Shown here in pieces: positions 31,681 to 42,332 of a stretch of 64,000 nt of DNA. This DNA comes from Oikopleura dioica (taxonomy: Eukaryota; Chordata; Appendicularia; Copelata; Oikopleuridae). Position numbers and translations under genes: made by a program. The notes beneath the pieces are model-generated. The model was not told the DNA's origin. It did no database searches and was given only the letters and a program-made list of their open reading frames with translations. The stretch spans positions 1,304,501-1,368,500 of the forward strand of contig OU015566.1 in assembly GCA_907165135.1 (NCBI GenBank), read 5' to 3'. Each line of letters opens with the position of its first letter. Within the stretch, counting starts at the first letter, position 1.

Positions 31681-34600
31681 ATGAAGCTTTTAAAAATGTT
31701 CTTGTTCCTGGGTGCATCCCAGGGGCAAGATACAGCCTGCCCAGCCGGCTGGACGCCCGGAAAAGATAAATGCTTCAAAGTCATTCCAGGACGAGGCGTG
31801 AAACTGAGAGACGCTGGTATTGCTTGCAAAGGACTTGGCGGCGATTCTCGCCTGTTTACGCCATCTAGCCCGAAAGAAATTCAAGAAGTAAAGACTCTCG
31901 CGCAGAAGCAAAGCTTTGGTCTCAACTGGGCGCAGATGTACGTCTGGGTCGCCTACAAATTGGAAAATTCTAGCGCTCGGAAATTTCCTCCACAGCTTCA
32001 GTTTGGGCTCGGCAACCTGAATAGAAAACCTGAGTCAGGGTCTGAAAGAGCAAAAATGAAAAGCCGCGTAGCGGCTTTTTTTAGAAACGAAGCCGCAAAG
32101 CGGCTTCGCCAGAATTTAAATATAAGATTGAAAAATAATCTTGCGAAGCCGCCTTGCGGCTTCGTTTCTAAAAATGCCGCTACGCGGCTTTTCATTTTTG
32201 CTCTTTCAGACCCTGACTCAGGTTTTCCATTCAGGTTGCCGAGCCCAGGATTCAGTATTTTACCGGCTCGGATGCCCCCGAAGCTATGACTGATCCGGGC
32301 ATGGCCCGAGTCTGGATCCGAAAAACGAAGTCGCTGTTGAACGCTGGTCTTGTCGCGAAAAATGATATGAAGTTCATCCGAATGAACAAGGGGCAATTTC
32401 AGCTGACGAGTCCTTCGTTGAAGTCGTTTTTCGGAAAATCTCTTTGTGAAATTCCGAAACAAAAGATCGTCTGTGGCGATTCTAGATATTGCTATCAGCG
32501 GGAAAGTTTGCTCTGCGACGAGATTAAGTACGATGGAGAAATGGACACGACGGAGATGGGGTACAAATGCGCAGCGTGGAATGATGAAAGTGTTTGGCCA
32601 CATGCCTACAAGGAAAATGTGAGGGAAAAAGGGGAAGGTGTCTGGAACCGACAAAAAATTTCGACAAATTTTGGGTGGAAATTTTCAACCAATCAGAAGC
32701 TTGGACTTGGCAAACCGGCCAATCAGCAGCCGAGTAGCCGCCCACGCAAAATTTGTCGAAATCTTTTTGTCGGTTCCAGACACCATCCCGTAAAAAGGAT
32801 GAAGGAGATTGTTATCACTGATTTCAGGGGGCAACGCATAATTTCTGTCGAAATCCTACGAATGATGAAGATGGTCCTTGGTGCTACACTGATAGTCCTG
32901 ATGAGAAGGAACAGTTTTATTTGCTAGTAACTCTAACCCAAACCCTAACCCTAACCCTCCAACCAAGGCCTTAAGGGTGTCAACATCGATTTTCGCATTT
33001 TTAAGAGATACCCTTACTCAATCGATGTTGACACCCTTAACCATTGTTTCTACCTATCCCGAATTCCCCAGTCCCAAGCCCCCTTTTTGTTCCGAAATTA
33101 ACACTAAGAGAACTGTTAAAAGTGGGATAGATGCCCAGTTCCACAATGCAAAGAGCCCGAAAATGAGTTTCTCCGCGATCAAGCTGCTTGCGGAAAACGA
33201 CCATTGAAGCAAGACGCGGAAAGAATCATTGGAGGCCGAGATGCCAAATTGGGAGAAATCCCATACCAAGCTCGCTTGAGATACAAGCAGCAGCTCAACT
33301 TTGGAGGACAAAGGACAGATCATCAATGCGGTGCGACGATTATCTCGAGTTGTTGGGTTTTGACCGCGGCGCATTGCATTCCGACAGAGGATTGGTTCAC
33401 TGGAGGCAAAAATGTTGGTCAAGGTGGACAAGATTGGTTCAGAGTCGATGTTGGTTCGAGATTCTTCTACTCAGAGTAAGACAAACAATCGAAAGATAAC
33501 CCGCTGATTAGATATTTTAGCGCTAATCTGGATGTCATCACAGAGCACCCCGAAAAATTCGAAGATGCCAAGACCTTCCAAAGCTTCCGTGTCAAAGATG
33601 TCATCATGCATCAGGTCTTTATCCCCGTTTATTGTGGCAAATACTGACAAATCACAATTCTAGCGATACAAGCATCCAAACAACGATTTAACACTCATCC
33701 AACTTTTCCCGAGCAAAGAAGACGGTACTTGTATTGTCTTCGACGATCACACTCAGCCTGCCTGTATCAATACTGACAAGTATGAATCAATAACCTAGAG
33801 CAGAGTCACCTCACCCAAGATTCATCAATTTTCACCCCACCTCACCTCACCTAAAAATCGGCTTTCACCCAATTTCACCTTGGTTCACCTATCATTCACC
33901 AAAAATTTTTCACCTCACCTCAACTGAAATTTTCAAAAATTAGATTTCACCCAAAGTCACCTTTAGGGGAAATATGGTGAAAAGTTTTCACCTCACCTCA
34001 CCTCACCTAAAATTTTCGAAAATCGGCTCTCACCCAATTTCACCTTTGTTCACCTACCAATGTATTCACCTTAAATTTTTCATATCACCTTACCTCACCT
34101 GAAATTTTCAAAAATCGTTTTTGACCCAAATTCACCTTTAAGTGAAATTAGGTGAAAATTTTCACCTCACCTCACCTAATTTTTTTGAAAATCTGCTTTC
34201 ACCTTAGTTCACCCAAAGGTGAAGTTTGGGTGAATCTATTTTACCTCACCCTTAGGTGAAGCTGAAAGGGTGAATTTGGAACTCTGACCTAGAGTCATCC
34301 TTGTTTTCATCTTTTTTTTAAGCTTCCGATTCGGAGAAGGCGACAAATGCTCAATCTCTGGCTGGGGCGATACAAGCGTCGAAACAGAAGGAATTCAACT
34401 GGCCCACACGCTGCAGACAGCGAATGTCGACATAAAAGACTTCAAAAACTGCGCAAAATCGTACCGTGATGTGAAGCGATATCTCAAGCCAAAAATGCAC
34501 ATGTGCGCTAGCGCTCCTGGAGTCGACACTTGCCAGGTAAAATTGAAAAATGGACTTCTCTTGCAGAGAAAAAAGGATTTAAACAAACTTCAGTCCGACT

Positions 34601-34871
34601 CTGGAGGACCACTTGTTTGCTACAAAAACGCCCAGGAATGCGAAGGAAACTGCGAATTCGTTGGCGACCGAGGATATTTGACCGGTGTCGTCAGCTTTGG
34701 AAATGGCTGTGCAAGGGTAAAATCTTCATAAAAAAAATCTTCTAGGAATTTTTTCAGGAAGACTTCCCTGGAGTCTATGTTCCTGTCTCGCAATACTACA
34801 ACTGGATCAAGAAGGAGGTCGAAAGGGCAGGACCAAATCCTTACGAGAGAAGGAAAAGTTTCAAAAATTAA
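31681..34871 (+). CDS. Secreted C-type lectin-kringle-trypsin modular serine protease
   Basis: [15 protein letters not shown] is a signal peptide. A C-type-lectin-like domain starts [15 protein letters not shown] and ends SLCEIPK. A kringle follows: [34 protein letters not shown], then WDRCPVPQC. The protease begins after ACGKRP at [11 protein letters not shown]. The triad is visible: His in TAAHC, Asp in HPNNDLTLI, Ser in SDSGGPLV. The residue six before that Ser is Asp, predicting cleavage after Arg/Lys. The oxyanion Gly of GDSGGP reads Ser here. An alternative acceptor 27 nt upstream (34567 region) would keep frame. A family-1 MITE sits inside the lectin exon and breaks the frame unless removed. 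Other introns hold a family-2 MITE, telomere-like repeats with a hairpin, and CACCT repeats. It ends RRKSFKN. Confidence 0.75.
31997..32258. mobile_element. Family-1 MITE inserted in the lectin exon of the protease gene
   Basis: Element 32005-32250 has GGGCTCGGCAACCTGAATAG at the left and its complement at the right. TTCAGTTT (31997-32004) and TTCAGTAT (32251-32258) flank it, a likely target duplication with one change. Without it the lectin frame runs directly from PPQLQ into YFTGSDAPE. The insertion plus duplication is not a multiple of three. Confidence 0.8.
32637..32784. mobile_element. Family-2 MITE in the kringle intron
   Basis: GGTGTCTGGAACCGAC and its complement bracket 148 bp within an intron that splits the kringle. 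The inside contains CCAATCAGAAGC and CCAATCAGCAGCCGAG, as in the copy at 39528. Confidence 0.85.
32932..33040. repeat. Telomere-like repeats followed by a 70-bp hairpin
   Basis: 32932-32960 holds CCCTAA-type units. 32971-33040 is a hairpin with TTAAGGGTGTCAACATCGAT and its perfect complement. Both lie in one intron of the protease gene. The hairpin ends are shared with the element cluster at 37975-38980. Confidence 0.7.
33800..34290. repeat. Diverged CACCTCACCT tandem repeats in an intron
   Basis: Repeated TTTCACCTCACCTCACC with spacers such as AAATTTTCAAAAATC fill most of a protease intron. This is an expanded, degenerate array; no ORF is seen within it. Confidence 0.7.
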
Positions 34872-35158
34872 TTTATCAAAATTTTTTTTTGGCGAAAAAT
34901 TTTCTATTTTTTTGAAAATTTTTTTTTCGAAAAATTTTCTATTTTTTTCGAAAAATTTTTTTTTTCGAAAAATTTTCAGAAACTTGAGAAAAGAATGGTC
35001 TGTACGGATCCAAAATGCGTCTAAAACTGCACCTTTTTACACAAATAAAAAAATCGAAACCGAAGTTAATTTTTTGAAATCAAGGAAGAGAACATATATT
35101 TACAAATTCCAACAAATTGGCGACAAGAATAATTTATACACAGAAACAATCGAAATTT
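34872..35158. other. Low-complexity A/T-rich 3' flank
   Basis: This holds runs of GAAAAATTTT and TTTTTTCGAAAAATTT after the protease stop and the 3' flank of the next, minus-strand gene. Nothing else supported. Confidence 0.5.
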
Positions 35159-36274
35159 TCATCCCGAAACTTCATGCTCCTTGTTCTTCTTCTTATTACT
35201 CACAATTTTGATCAGCAATGCGAGAGGGATGAGAACGCCGACGATTCCAAGCCCAAGGAGGATCATCGATCGGTATTCTGCGAATTTACTTTCTTCTTCG
35301 GTAAGGACTTTCATTTGACGATGCTCGGTGTCTTCGATTTCTTGAGTGATTGAGTACATCATTTGATCGTTTTGATTGTTTTGGAGGTTTTGTTGGCGCA
35401 TTGGTCGTCTGAAGTTTTAAGTAATTAAAAATTTCGGACTAAACCAATCTTTTGAAGTGAATTTTCGGATTACCAATAAGATTGCTGTATTTGACCTACC
35501 GGCCAATCAAAACCCTTTCTTTAAAAATCTGTTCTAAAAATTGGTTCTACCCTTAAATTTCAACCTTTTTTGACCAAAATTAATATTTTTGAGGAAAAAA
35601 TTTTGATTTTTAGTAAAAAAAACGTCAAAAAGAGTGAAATAAAACTTTTTTTAGAGTTGTTTTAACCCTCGAATAAAAAATCTTTCTAAAGACGGGGAGA
35701 TAAAAATTGTGCTTTTACGTACACTCGAAATGGTCAGTTTCAAGAGTCGATCCAGATCAGAAAGAGTGGGTCTCTTGACTGTTCAAAGTCGCGAAAAGTG
35801 CGCGCAAAGGGCATCACAGACAGTCTGGAACAACAGCATTCATCTTTCAAAATTCACCGCAAAAATTTTCACCCCAACTCGTTACCTGATCATTTTTTCG
35901 CCAAAAACTCCAACTGGGCTTCTCAAATTGTGTTTTTGTTGAAAATTTTGCTGCCCTTGTTGTTGCTGTTGATTTTGATTATTCTGCTGGGAGTTTTGTT
36001 GTTGTGAGTGCTGCGGTTTTTGTTGAGAAATCTGCGGCTGTTGGGCTTGAATTGCTTTCACAGGTCTGCCCATTTGGCCTTGCACTTCTGTTCCTTCTGT
36101 GCTGAAATCGTATTTGGAGCTAAGTTGCTTACCTTGCAAGTGCATCGGCACGCCTCTTCTCAGCGAGCCTTCGACGCCGAATTTGTAAATTATTCCGCGG
36201 TCGTTTCGCATCATGTCTACCACGGAAAAAGCGATTTCGACCTGAAAACTCTCGATTAAAAATCTTTGTCTCAT
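35159..36274 (-). CDS. Single-pass membrane protein with Gln-rich region (model incomplete)
   Basis: The C-terminal exon (35401-35159) is clear: SITQEIEDTEHRQMKVLTEE leads into a transmembrane segment (MILLGLGIVGVLIPLALLIK) and a basic tail ending EHEVSG. Upstream on the same strand an exon with VEIAFSVVDMMRNDRG and a Gln-rich stretch (35900-36090) is open. Exons between 35420 and 35880 could not be joined in one frame, so these may be one or two genes. The layout of lumenal part, coiled linker and short basic tail loosely resembles p24/TMED proteins, but no GOLD-domain signature is convincing. Confidence 0.35.
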
Positions 36275-36673
36275 TATTTATAAAATGTATGCGAAAGCGC
36301 AACCTAATAAAGAAACCCCAGCTCTCAGGCTGCAAATTGCAGTCTCGCAATGCGAAAAATTGCTAGTGAGCCTAAGAGATTATGGTTTTCTAAGTGCGCT
36401 CACGATTTTTCAAGCATGCTCTTATTTCGTGAAATACAAGCTCCGTGTCAGCTCATTCCGCTTTTTTCTTTCAAAATCGTATTTGTCTTTATCAATCCTC
36501 GAAGTTCGAATCCGCCTGTCAGTGGTTCATCGAGCTCGGAGAAAAAAAAAAAGATTTGTGACTTCAAGTTTTGACAGGGGCTATTCTAACTGTCAAATAG
36601 AGGCCCTAAAGTTTAGATAAAAAAGAACGCTTCTGGATCCTTAATTTTCCCGAAAATTATACCAATATATTTG

Positions 36674-37127
36674 ATTATATTCAGAGTCGTAAACTTTGCT
36701 TTATTTCTACTGAGCTGAGCTGAGCTGAGTGAATATTTCTCTGACCTAAGCTGAGCGGGCTTTTTTGAGAAATCATTGAGCTGAGCTGAGCTGAGCTGGT
36801 CTTTTACAGAAGTCATTGAGCTGAGCAGACCGACTTTAGAGCTTAGCTGGTTGAGCTGAGCTGTTTTTTTACTGTATTTTTACTACTAGAATAATGTTAT
36901 GATGCTCATCTGAGCTGAGTGACAATTGTGCGAGCTGAGCTGAGCTGAGCTGATCAGAACAGAGTCATGTCCAAAATCATTGAGCTGAGGTGAGCTGAAA
37001 TGAGTGGTAATTGTCTGAGCTGAGCTGAGCTGAGTAGACGAGATCATTTATGAAAATCACTCGTCGCTCAGCTCACTCAGCCAGCTCAGCTCACTCAGCT
37101 TACCAAAACCCCAACTCTGATTATATA
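36674..37127. mobile_element. hAT-type MITE filled with GAGCT pentamers (copy 1)
   Basis: 36682-37119 starts CAGAGTCGTAAACTTTG and ends CCAACTCTG. Flanks are ATTATATT (36674-36681) and ATTATATA (37120-37127), an 8-bp duplication with one mismatch. The interior is mostly GAGCT/CTGAG pentamers interrupted by short unique spacers. The same organisation recurs at 45344-45797. Confidence 0.8.
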
Positions 37128-37244
37128 ATATTATATAATATAATTTATTTTATTCAGAAAATCTTGAAAAAGAGCTAGAAAAACTCGGAAAATTGTCTTC
37201 AAAATTCTCTCCTGGGAAAACGTGAAAGAAGCTTACCTCGTTCG

Positions 37245-37496
37245 TTGAAGAGACGTAATTTGGAGGGCGTTTGTCGCCACAGTGAAATTGCTTTGAATAG
37301 GTTCTCGCCGCACGCTCGACAGGTGAAGAAGCCATTTCGAATAATTCTTCAATCAACTGCCTCTTTACCGACAATTTATTACGTGCAGGCAATTAGTGAC
37401 GGGCCCAAGAAAAAGGAAGGACACGTTAAGTTCATTAATCGCTACCGATTTGGTCCCGTCAACCCCTATTGGGCCAGAAAATGGGCTGAGTTCTAG
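37245..37496 (+). CDS. Possible small two-exon ORF
   Basis: An open frame ends GHVKFINRYRFGPVNPYW then ARKWAEF and TAG. A 66-nt GT-AG intron (GTGAAGAAG to GTGCAG) would join RFSPHARQ to AISDGPKKK. Codon choice looks coding, but no ATG start was found and the opposite strand is also open here. Unknown function. Confidence 0.25.
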   Translation: MKRRNLEGVCRHSEIALNRFSPHARQVKKPFRIILQSTASLPTIYYVQAISDGPKKKEGHVKFINRYRFGPVNPYWARKWAEF

Positions 37497-37742
37497 CTCC
37501 CGCGAAAAATTGTTTATGAATTTATAATTTGCAGACTTTGGCTCACAGACAGGGTTTTGGTTATTACAGTTGCACAATAGCAAAACTTACAATATCCAAA
37601 TTGTTTGGTAAAGTATTACAGTATTTTCTTCCTGTAACTCGCCAAAAAAAATTTCTTATCAAAAGATAAAAATGCTGTAAACAGGAGCACCTTATGCTCT
37701 TTCCACGTGATCAATTTTTTTTATCAGTGCTTTTTTTACAGA

Positions 37743-37949
37743 ATGTATCGTCTAATGAACCTTATCAGCGATATACATAATTTATCACGTGTTTTACAAA
37801 ATATATCTCGGCGAAAATTTCAAAATACGCGGAGATTAGTGGAAAAACACGAAATGACTCGTACGTGGCTGCGAGGCTCAGCTCCGGAGGAATTTGAAAA
37901 TAACAACTTGTTGTTCAAAGGTGCTCTGAACAACGCAACTGTGAAATAA
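37743..37949 (+). CDS. Possible small ORF
   Basis: MYRLMNLISDIHNLSRVLQN begins two bases after a TTTTTACAG acceptor and the frame runs to TAA at 37949 with a plausible hydrophilic C-terminus (LVEKHEMTRTWLRGSAPEEF). It may be a final exon or a small gene. Not recognised. Confidence 0.3.
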   Translation: MYRLMNLISDIHNLSRVLQNISRRKFQNTRRLVEKHEMTRTWLRGSAPEEFENNNLLFKGALNNATVK

Positions 37950-37974
37950 AACAAAAAAGGGGAAAATAGTATCT

Positions 37975-38980
37975 TATTAAGGGCGTCAACATCGATTCGA
38001 TCCAAGTTTTGAGGATCATTTAGGTGCCTTTCTTAAGGGTACTACCTTCGATTTCCAAAATGATGAAGTTGCGGAAATCAAAGGTAGTACTCTTAAGGGT
38101 GTCCCCAACGATTTTTTTAAAACAGGCTATACTTTGAGCTATTTTTTATAGAACTTTCTGAAGGCTTTTCGGCTAAAAGAAATATACTCACTATTATTTA
38201 GACCCTTTTCTATGCCATAAATTTGGCAGAATTTTGAAATTGTAATCTTTTAATCCCCTACCGCTTCTTCAAAGAGTTCTGATTTTTCTATTCTGACCAA
38301 TCTTTGAGATCGTTTTTCTCGAGTTCTACAAATTCAATTTTTAAATTTCGAACAGATCCTGATTCCTTGAACGCTCCTCTATGCCATAAATTTGACGGAT
38401 TTTTAAAATTTATCTGTATGCATCTGATACGATGCATTCTTTGAAGTAACGATTATGCTGAAGTTTGAGCTCGATTCTAGCGCTGTTCCTGAAATTCAAT
38501 TTTTCTCATTTTTACAGGAATAATAGTTTGATCTATTTTCAGTCTCCCGGTTCGCTCATATTTTGCGTTGATAAGACCCTTAATCCCTTTTTCCGGCGCC
38601 AAAGTGCAGGTGTTTGCGACTTTTGGCGCACTGTTTGAAAGTGAAAAATTTGTGCTATCGTATTGATATAGGTATCATTGAATAGAGAATTTTTCAAGCT
38701 CTCAGAAAATATACAGGTCGATATATAAAATCGAAAGTTTGAAAATGACACTTTTTACAGTGCATTTCTATCGAGCCGTAATGCATTAGCGCTGTCATAG
38801 AAACAGCAATATCTCGAGAATCAGATGAGATATTTCAGATCTGAAAAAAGTTCTAGAATCAGCTTCCTTTAATTAACTGAAAAAAATTTGGTCATCAGAC
38901 TAAGATTAGTCGAATCCGATCGTTGGGGACACCCTTAATGAAATAGTTTTTCATAAAAAAATTAACCTCTTGACACCCTT
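37975..38980. mobile_element. Nested cluster of TTAAGGG-ended fold-back elements
   Basis: The outer pair is TTAAGGGCGTCAACATCGAT (37978) and TTGACACCCTTA (about 38965). Inside, TTAAGGGTACTACCTTCGAT and its complement form a hairpin at about 38033-38096, and TTAAGGGTGTCCCCAACGAT and its complement bracket about 38093-38936. The shared TTAAGGG end suggests one family inserting into itself. Confidence 0.65.
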
Positions 38981-39216
38981 ATTTATTCTGCTGATTTTCA
39001 GGCATATTTGATGAAAGCCTACTGATTTTCCAAAAAAAGGTCAGAATTAATGTTTCTCAAGAGTCGATTTTAATTCAGCTAGTTTGCTTAAAATTCAAGC
39101 ACCTGTCAGCTAAAAGTCCCTCTTTTTACATCATTTTATAATTTTAAACCGCCCTAAACATCCCTATCGTGAAAAATTTAGGGGTAACAGCAGAATGTTT
39201 ATGATTTGATGTGAGA

Positions 39217-42200
39217 TTAGCGAGCGGCGAAACCATGTTCCTGTTGATCGCCATCAACTATTCGCACTTTGTTGCCTTCGTGACATCCATCTACCACGAA
39301 GCCGTACCACTTCAGAATGATTTTGTGTCCAGGCAACGTTTGCAAGCTAAAAACAGATATTCAAATGAATATTAAAAAAAGCGTTTTTAAAAAAAGAGCG
39401 TCGAGCAACCAAAATTCAGTTACAAATATCAGTTATTAGCTATTTTGTTTAAATTTATTATTTTATATATTTTGACTGAGTTTTTCTTAAAACTTTTATT
39501 TTTTTTAAACAGACTTCTTACTGGGGAGGTGTCTGGAACCGACAAAAAATTTCGACAAATTTTGCGTGGAAATTTTCAACCAATCAGAAGCCTGTATCCG
39601 GCAAACCGGCCTATCAGCAGCCGAGTAGCCGCCCACGCAAAATTTGTCGAATTTTTTTGTCGGTTCCAGACACCATTCCTTCTTGCTACCCCTATTTTAA
39701 TGTGAAAAAGTACAGTGGATTGATAAAGAATGCAAATCTCGTCAGAACAACTCATTCTTCAATAACTGCTGAGCTTGTGAAAAAAGAAAGACCGTTCAGT
39801 TACTTTTGGAATGCAGCGTGCGGTCAGCCAGTCTAAACACTTCTGAACCCACAGCTGAAGCTATAACCTCCGCAAACCAGACTGTCCCTCTTTCAATTTC
39901 TGCGAAATCTTTCTTTAGAAAAAGAACTGCAGCAATTGAAGTGAACGGCCTCTAGAAAAAGCGAAAAGAAGGGGGTCCAATTTGACGACATTTTCGACAA
40001 TTAGGCGTCTTTCGAAAGTTGAATGCCGTAGATTTCGGAGGTTGACGTGTGGTAGCGGGTTTTTGGATGTTTCTTGCATCAGAAATTTTGATCAAAAATG
40101 GGGGTGGGGGGAGGCTTATGCAACCATATTAATGGTAGACTCCATTTTTATCCTGTAGTGTTTTTACTGAAAATAAGCTCTTGTTCACACTCACCCTATT
40201 TTCGAACGAAGGGTACTTGAATCAAAGGTTCTTTTAATTATTAACGAAACGTCATTTTTCTAGTGCTATGACGTCACCTATATCATGTGACTTTTATTCT
40301 AGGCGTCGAAGTCTAAATTGAATAAAAACTTAGTTTTATTATGGTAAATATGGCCTGTCAAAAAGGGTTTTTAAAGAAAATGGACGAAAATGAATATTTT
40401 AAGAAATAATAAAGATTTCAACACGTGACTGATTCTTTAAGAAAACAACGCTAGAACGCGCTGACGTAAGCGTAACATGCTCAGCCCCCGCATAAGCTCA
40501 TTTAGTCTCATCGTTCTTTAACAGGTTAACATTGCCGTCCGTTCGGTTAGCGCTTCTTGAAGAGAAGAAAAAAATTCTTGAGAATTCTAACAGAAAAAAA
40601 AATCTCGAATCTCGAGTGTCCGAAGAATTTGTCTGTCAGACGCAAATAGACGTTACATTAATCTACCTCAAATTCCAGAAGATAAAAGAACCCCGAGAAC
40701 AGGGTAACACGAGAACCAGTTCTACTCGAAGCGCATGCTGTTATCAGTTCCTTATCATAAGCGCTTACGAAAACGAACGAGAAGCACCTAAATATCGAGG
40801 TGCTTAATTTTTGATAGACCGTTTTTTCGGAACCTCCGAGAAGTACTGTAAATATTTACTGCTTTTAGACCTCGCTTTTCGAAATTTTATTTCAAGATAA
40901 TTTTAGGGTCACATTTCTTTTTTGTCGCTCAGACAAAATTAAAAAAAAATCAGACGTTTTGTCTGTCAGACAAAATTGCATTCCAATCCACGATTTTTTT
41001 GGCAAAAAAAAATTTTTCTTAGAAATTGTCTGGGATTTTTTTTTTAATTTCGAATTTTTCTTAGTTTCGTTTTGAGTCTTTTTTATTTCAAGCTTTTCTT
41101 CGCAAATCTGCAGAAGGTAAGCGAATCGGATCCGATCAGAAAACAAAATATCCAGATCGAGCATCTGAAATAACTCTGGATTTCCACGTGGATAGGTCTA
41201 TTTTAGAACCGATCTTATTTTAGATAGAAAAGGGTTTGCGGGATCAGGGGATTGCTCAATTAGTAGATTACGAAGCGGGGTTAAGCCGCCAGATCATCTT
41301 TTCGTCGCCTTGATTATTGAATGAAAAAAACGATGACCAATAAGCTGAAAATTACCGTAAAACGCAATTCATGCCGGTGTTGATTTTCTTCGGGAAATTA
41401 GGTGTCTGGAGGATCTCTTCTCGGCCAGGCTGTACTTTGATGATCTTGTCGAGGATTACATTTTTAAAAAATCTCAAGCACCAATGCTTGATTGAAAACA
41501 CACATTTATACATTCATCTAGTAATTAAATCTTTAGTATTTTGGCTCAAAAAGCTCACTGTAAAATCCTAAAAGGTTATAACTTATAAGGAAATAAAACA
41601 AGGTCGAAATTGAACATTTGAGAGGCTTTGAGCTTTTGTTATTCCTTTGCTGAAAGCTGTACTTTATCGTTTAAAGTTTAAATTTTAAACATTAACCTAA
41701 ATAAAATTATTTCGCTGACAACTTTTCTCGGAGCAATAATACCCTTTTTGAAAAGGAATTATTTTAATAACATCATTTATAAAAGGTCATTAACCTCAAT
41801 AAAGTATGATTACCTTATTTCGGGGATAAACTGACCTAATTTAACAATTGATTTAAATAAATTATTTAAAATAATTGTGAATAATTCAGAATAACGGGTT
41901 AGAAAATCATTGAAAAAGTGAAAAGGTCGACTAAGAACTTGAACACAAAAGCAGTAGGGTTGACTTTTCTTTGCAAATCTTTATTTTGTCAATGCAAGTC
42001 AAACACAAAAATATTCTTTTTGCCCTTTTTTGGGCAATTGAAAACCCTTTTTTAAAAGCGATTTTCTGATAATGGACGATAATCAAGAATTTGAGGATAA
42101 TTCGGGGCTGAAGAAATTCCGTAAAACAAGTCAGACGAAGGATTCAAAAATGTGTAATCCATTCCTGCGGGCCGCAATTGAAAGGTTTTCTAGCGCCCTT

Positions 42201-42332
42201 CAAATTCACCATCGGCGTTCCGGCTTCATACTGACTGTAATCGCCAGTACTAGCAACCGGTGAATTCGCCGGTGGAATTTGAAAACCCGAGCCCGTTTGA
42301 CCAAGAACCATCATCATTTTGTAAATCTTCAT
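39217..42332 (-). CDS. Secreted CUB-domain protein with long introns
   Basis: The first exon (from 42332) encodes MKIYKMMMVLGQTGSGFQIP and reaches KPFNCGPQEW. The second (about 41460-41358) encodes VILDKIIKVQPGREEILQTP and NFPKKINTGMNCVLR, the start of a CUB domain. The last (39351-39217) encodes LPGHKIILKWYGFVVDGCHE and VRIVDG, the rest of the CUB core. The junction of exon 1 to exon 2 is not resolved. The last intron is about 2 kb, unusually long for this window, and carries MITE and other material. CUB domains mediate binding among extracellular proteins; the partner is unknown. Confidence 0.5.
39514..39836 (+). CDS. Orphan coding-like exons joined across a family-2 MITE
   Basis: After a TTTTTTTAAACAG acceptor the frame reads TSYWG. 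If the MITE from the GT at 39529 to the AG at 39669 is spliced out, it continues DTIPSCYPYFNVKKYSGLI to a TAA at 39836. A further open segment with SEPTAEAITSANQTV lies just downstream in another frame. The codon pattern looks coding, but no other exons on this strand were found. Possibly a gene fragment; it lies in an intron of the opposite-strand CUB gene. Confidence 0.3.
39528..39674. mobile_element. Family-2 MITE that reads as an intron
   Basis: GGTGTCTGGAACCGAC and its complement bracket 147 bp. The left end supplies GTGTCT and the right end supplies GTTCCAG, so GT...AG boundaries lie inside the inverted repeat. Splicing there keeps the surrounding plus-strand frame open. Confidence 0.8.

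Noticed and set aside
34777-35211. Lys/Phe-rich ORF after the protease
   Set aside because: It reads low-complexity AAAATTTT sequence in a frame other than the protease.
36613-36816. SSAQL-rich ORFs in the GAGCT arrays (also 45244-45468)
   Set aside because: They are translations of a simple pentamer inside MITEs.
40532-41164. Small ORFs at 40532-40807 (plus) and 40892-41164 (minus)
   Set aside because: They have no recognisable domain, their codon use is A/T-driven, and they lie inside a long intron of the CUB gene.
41245-41310. tRNA-like segment (GCTCAATTAGTAGA)
   Set aside because: Box B and cloverleaf pairing are not convincing.
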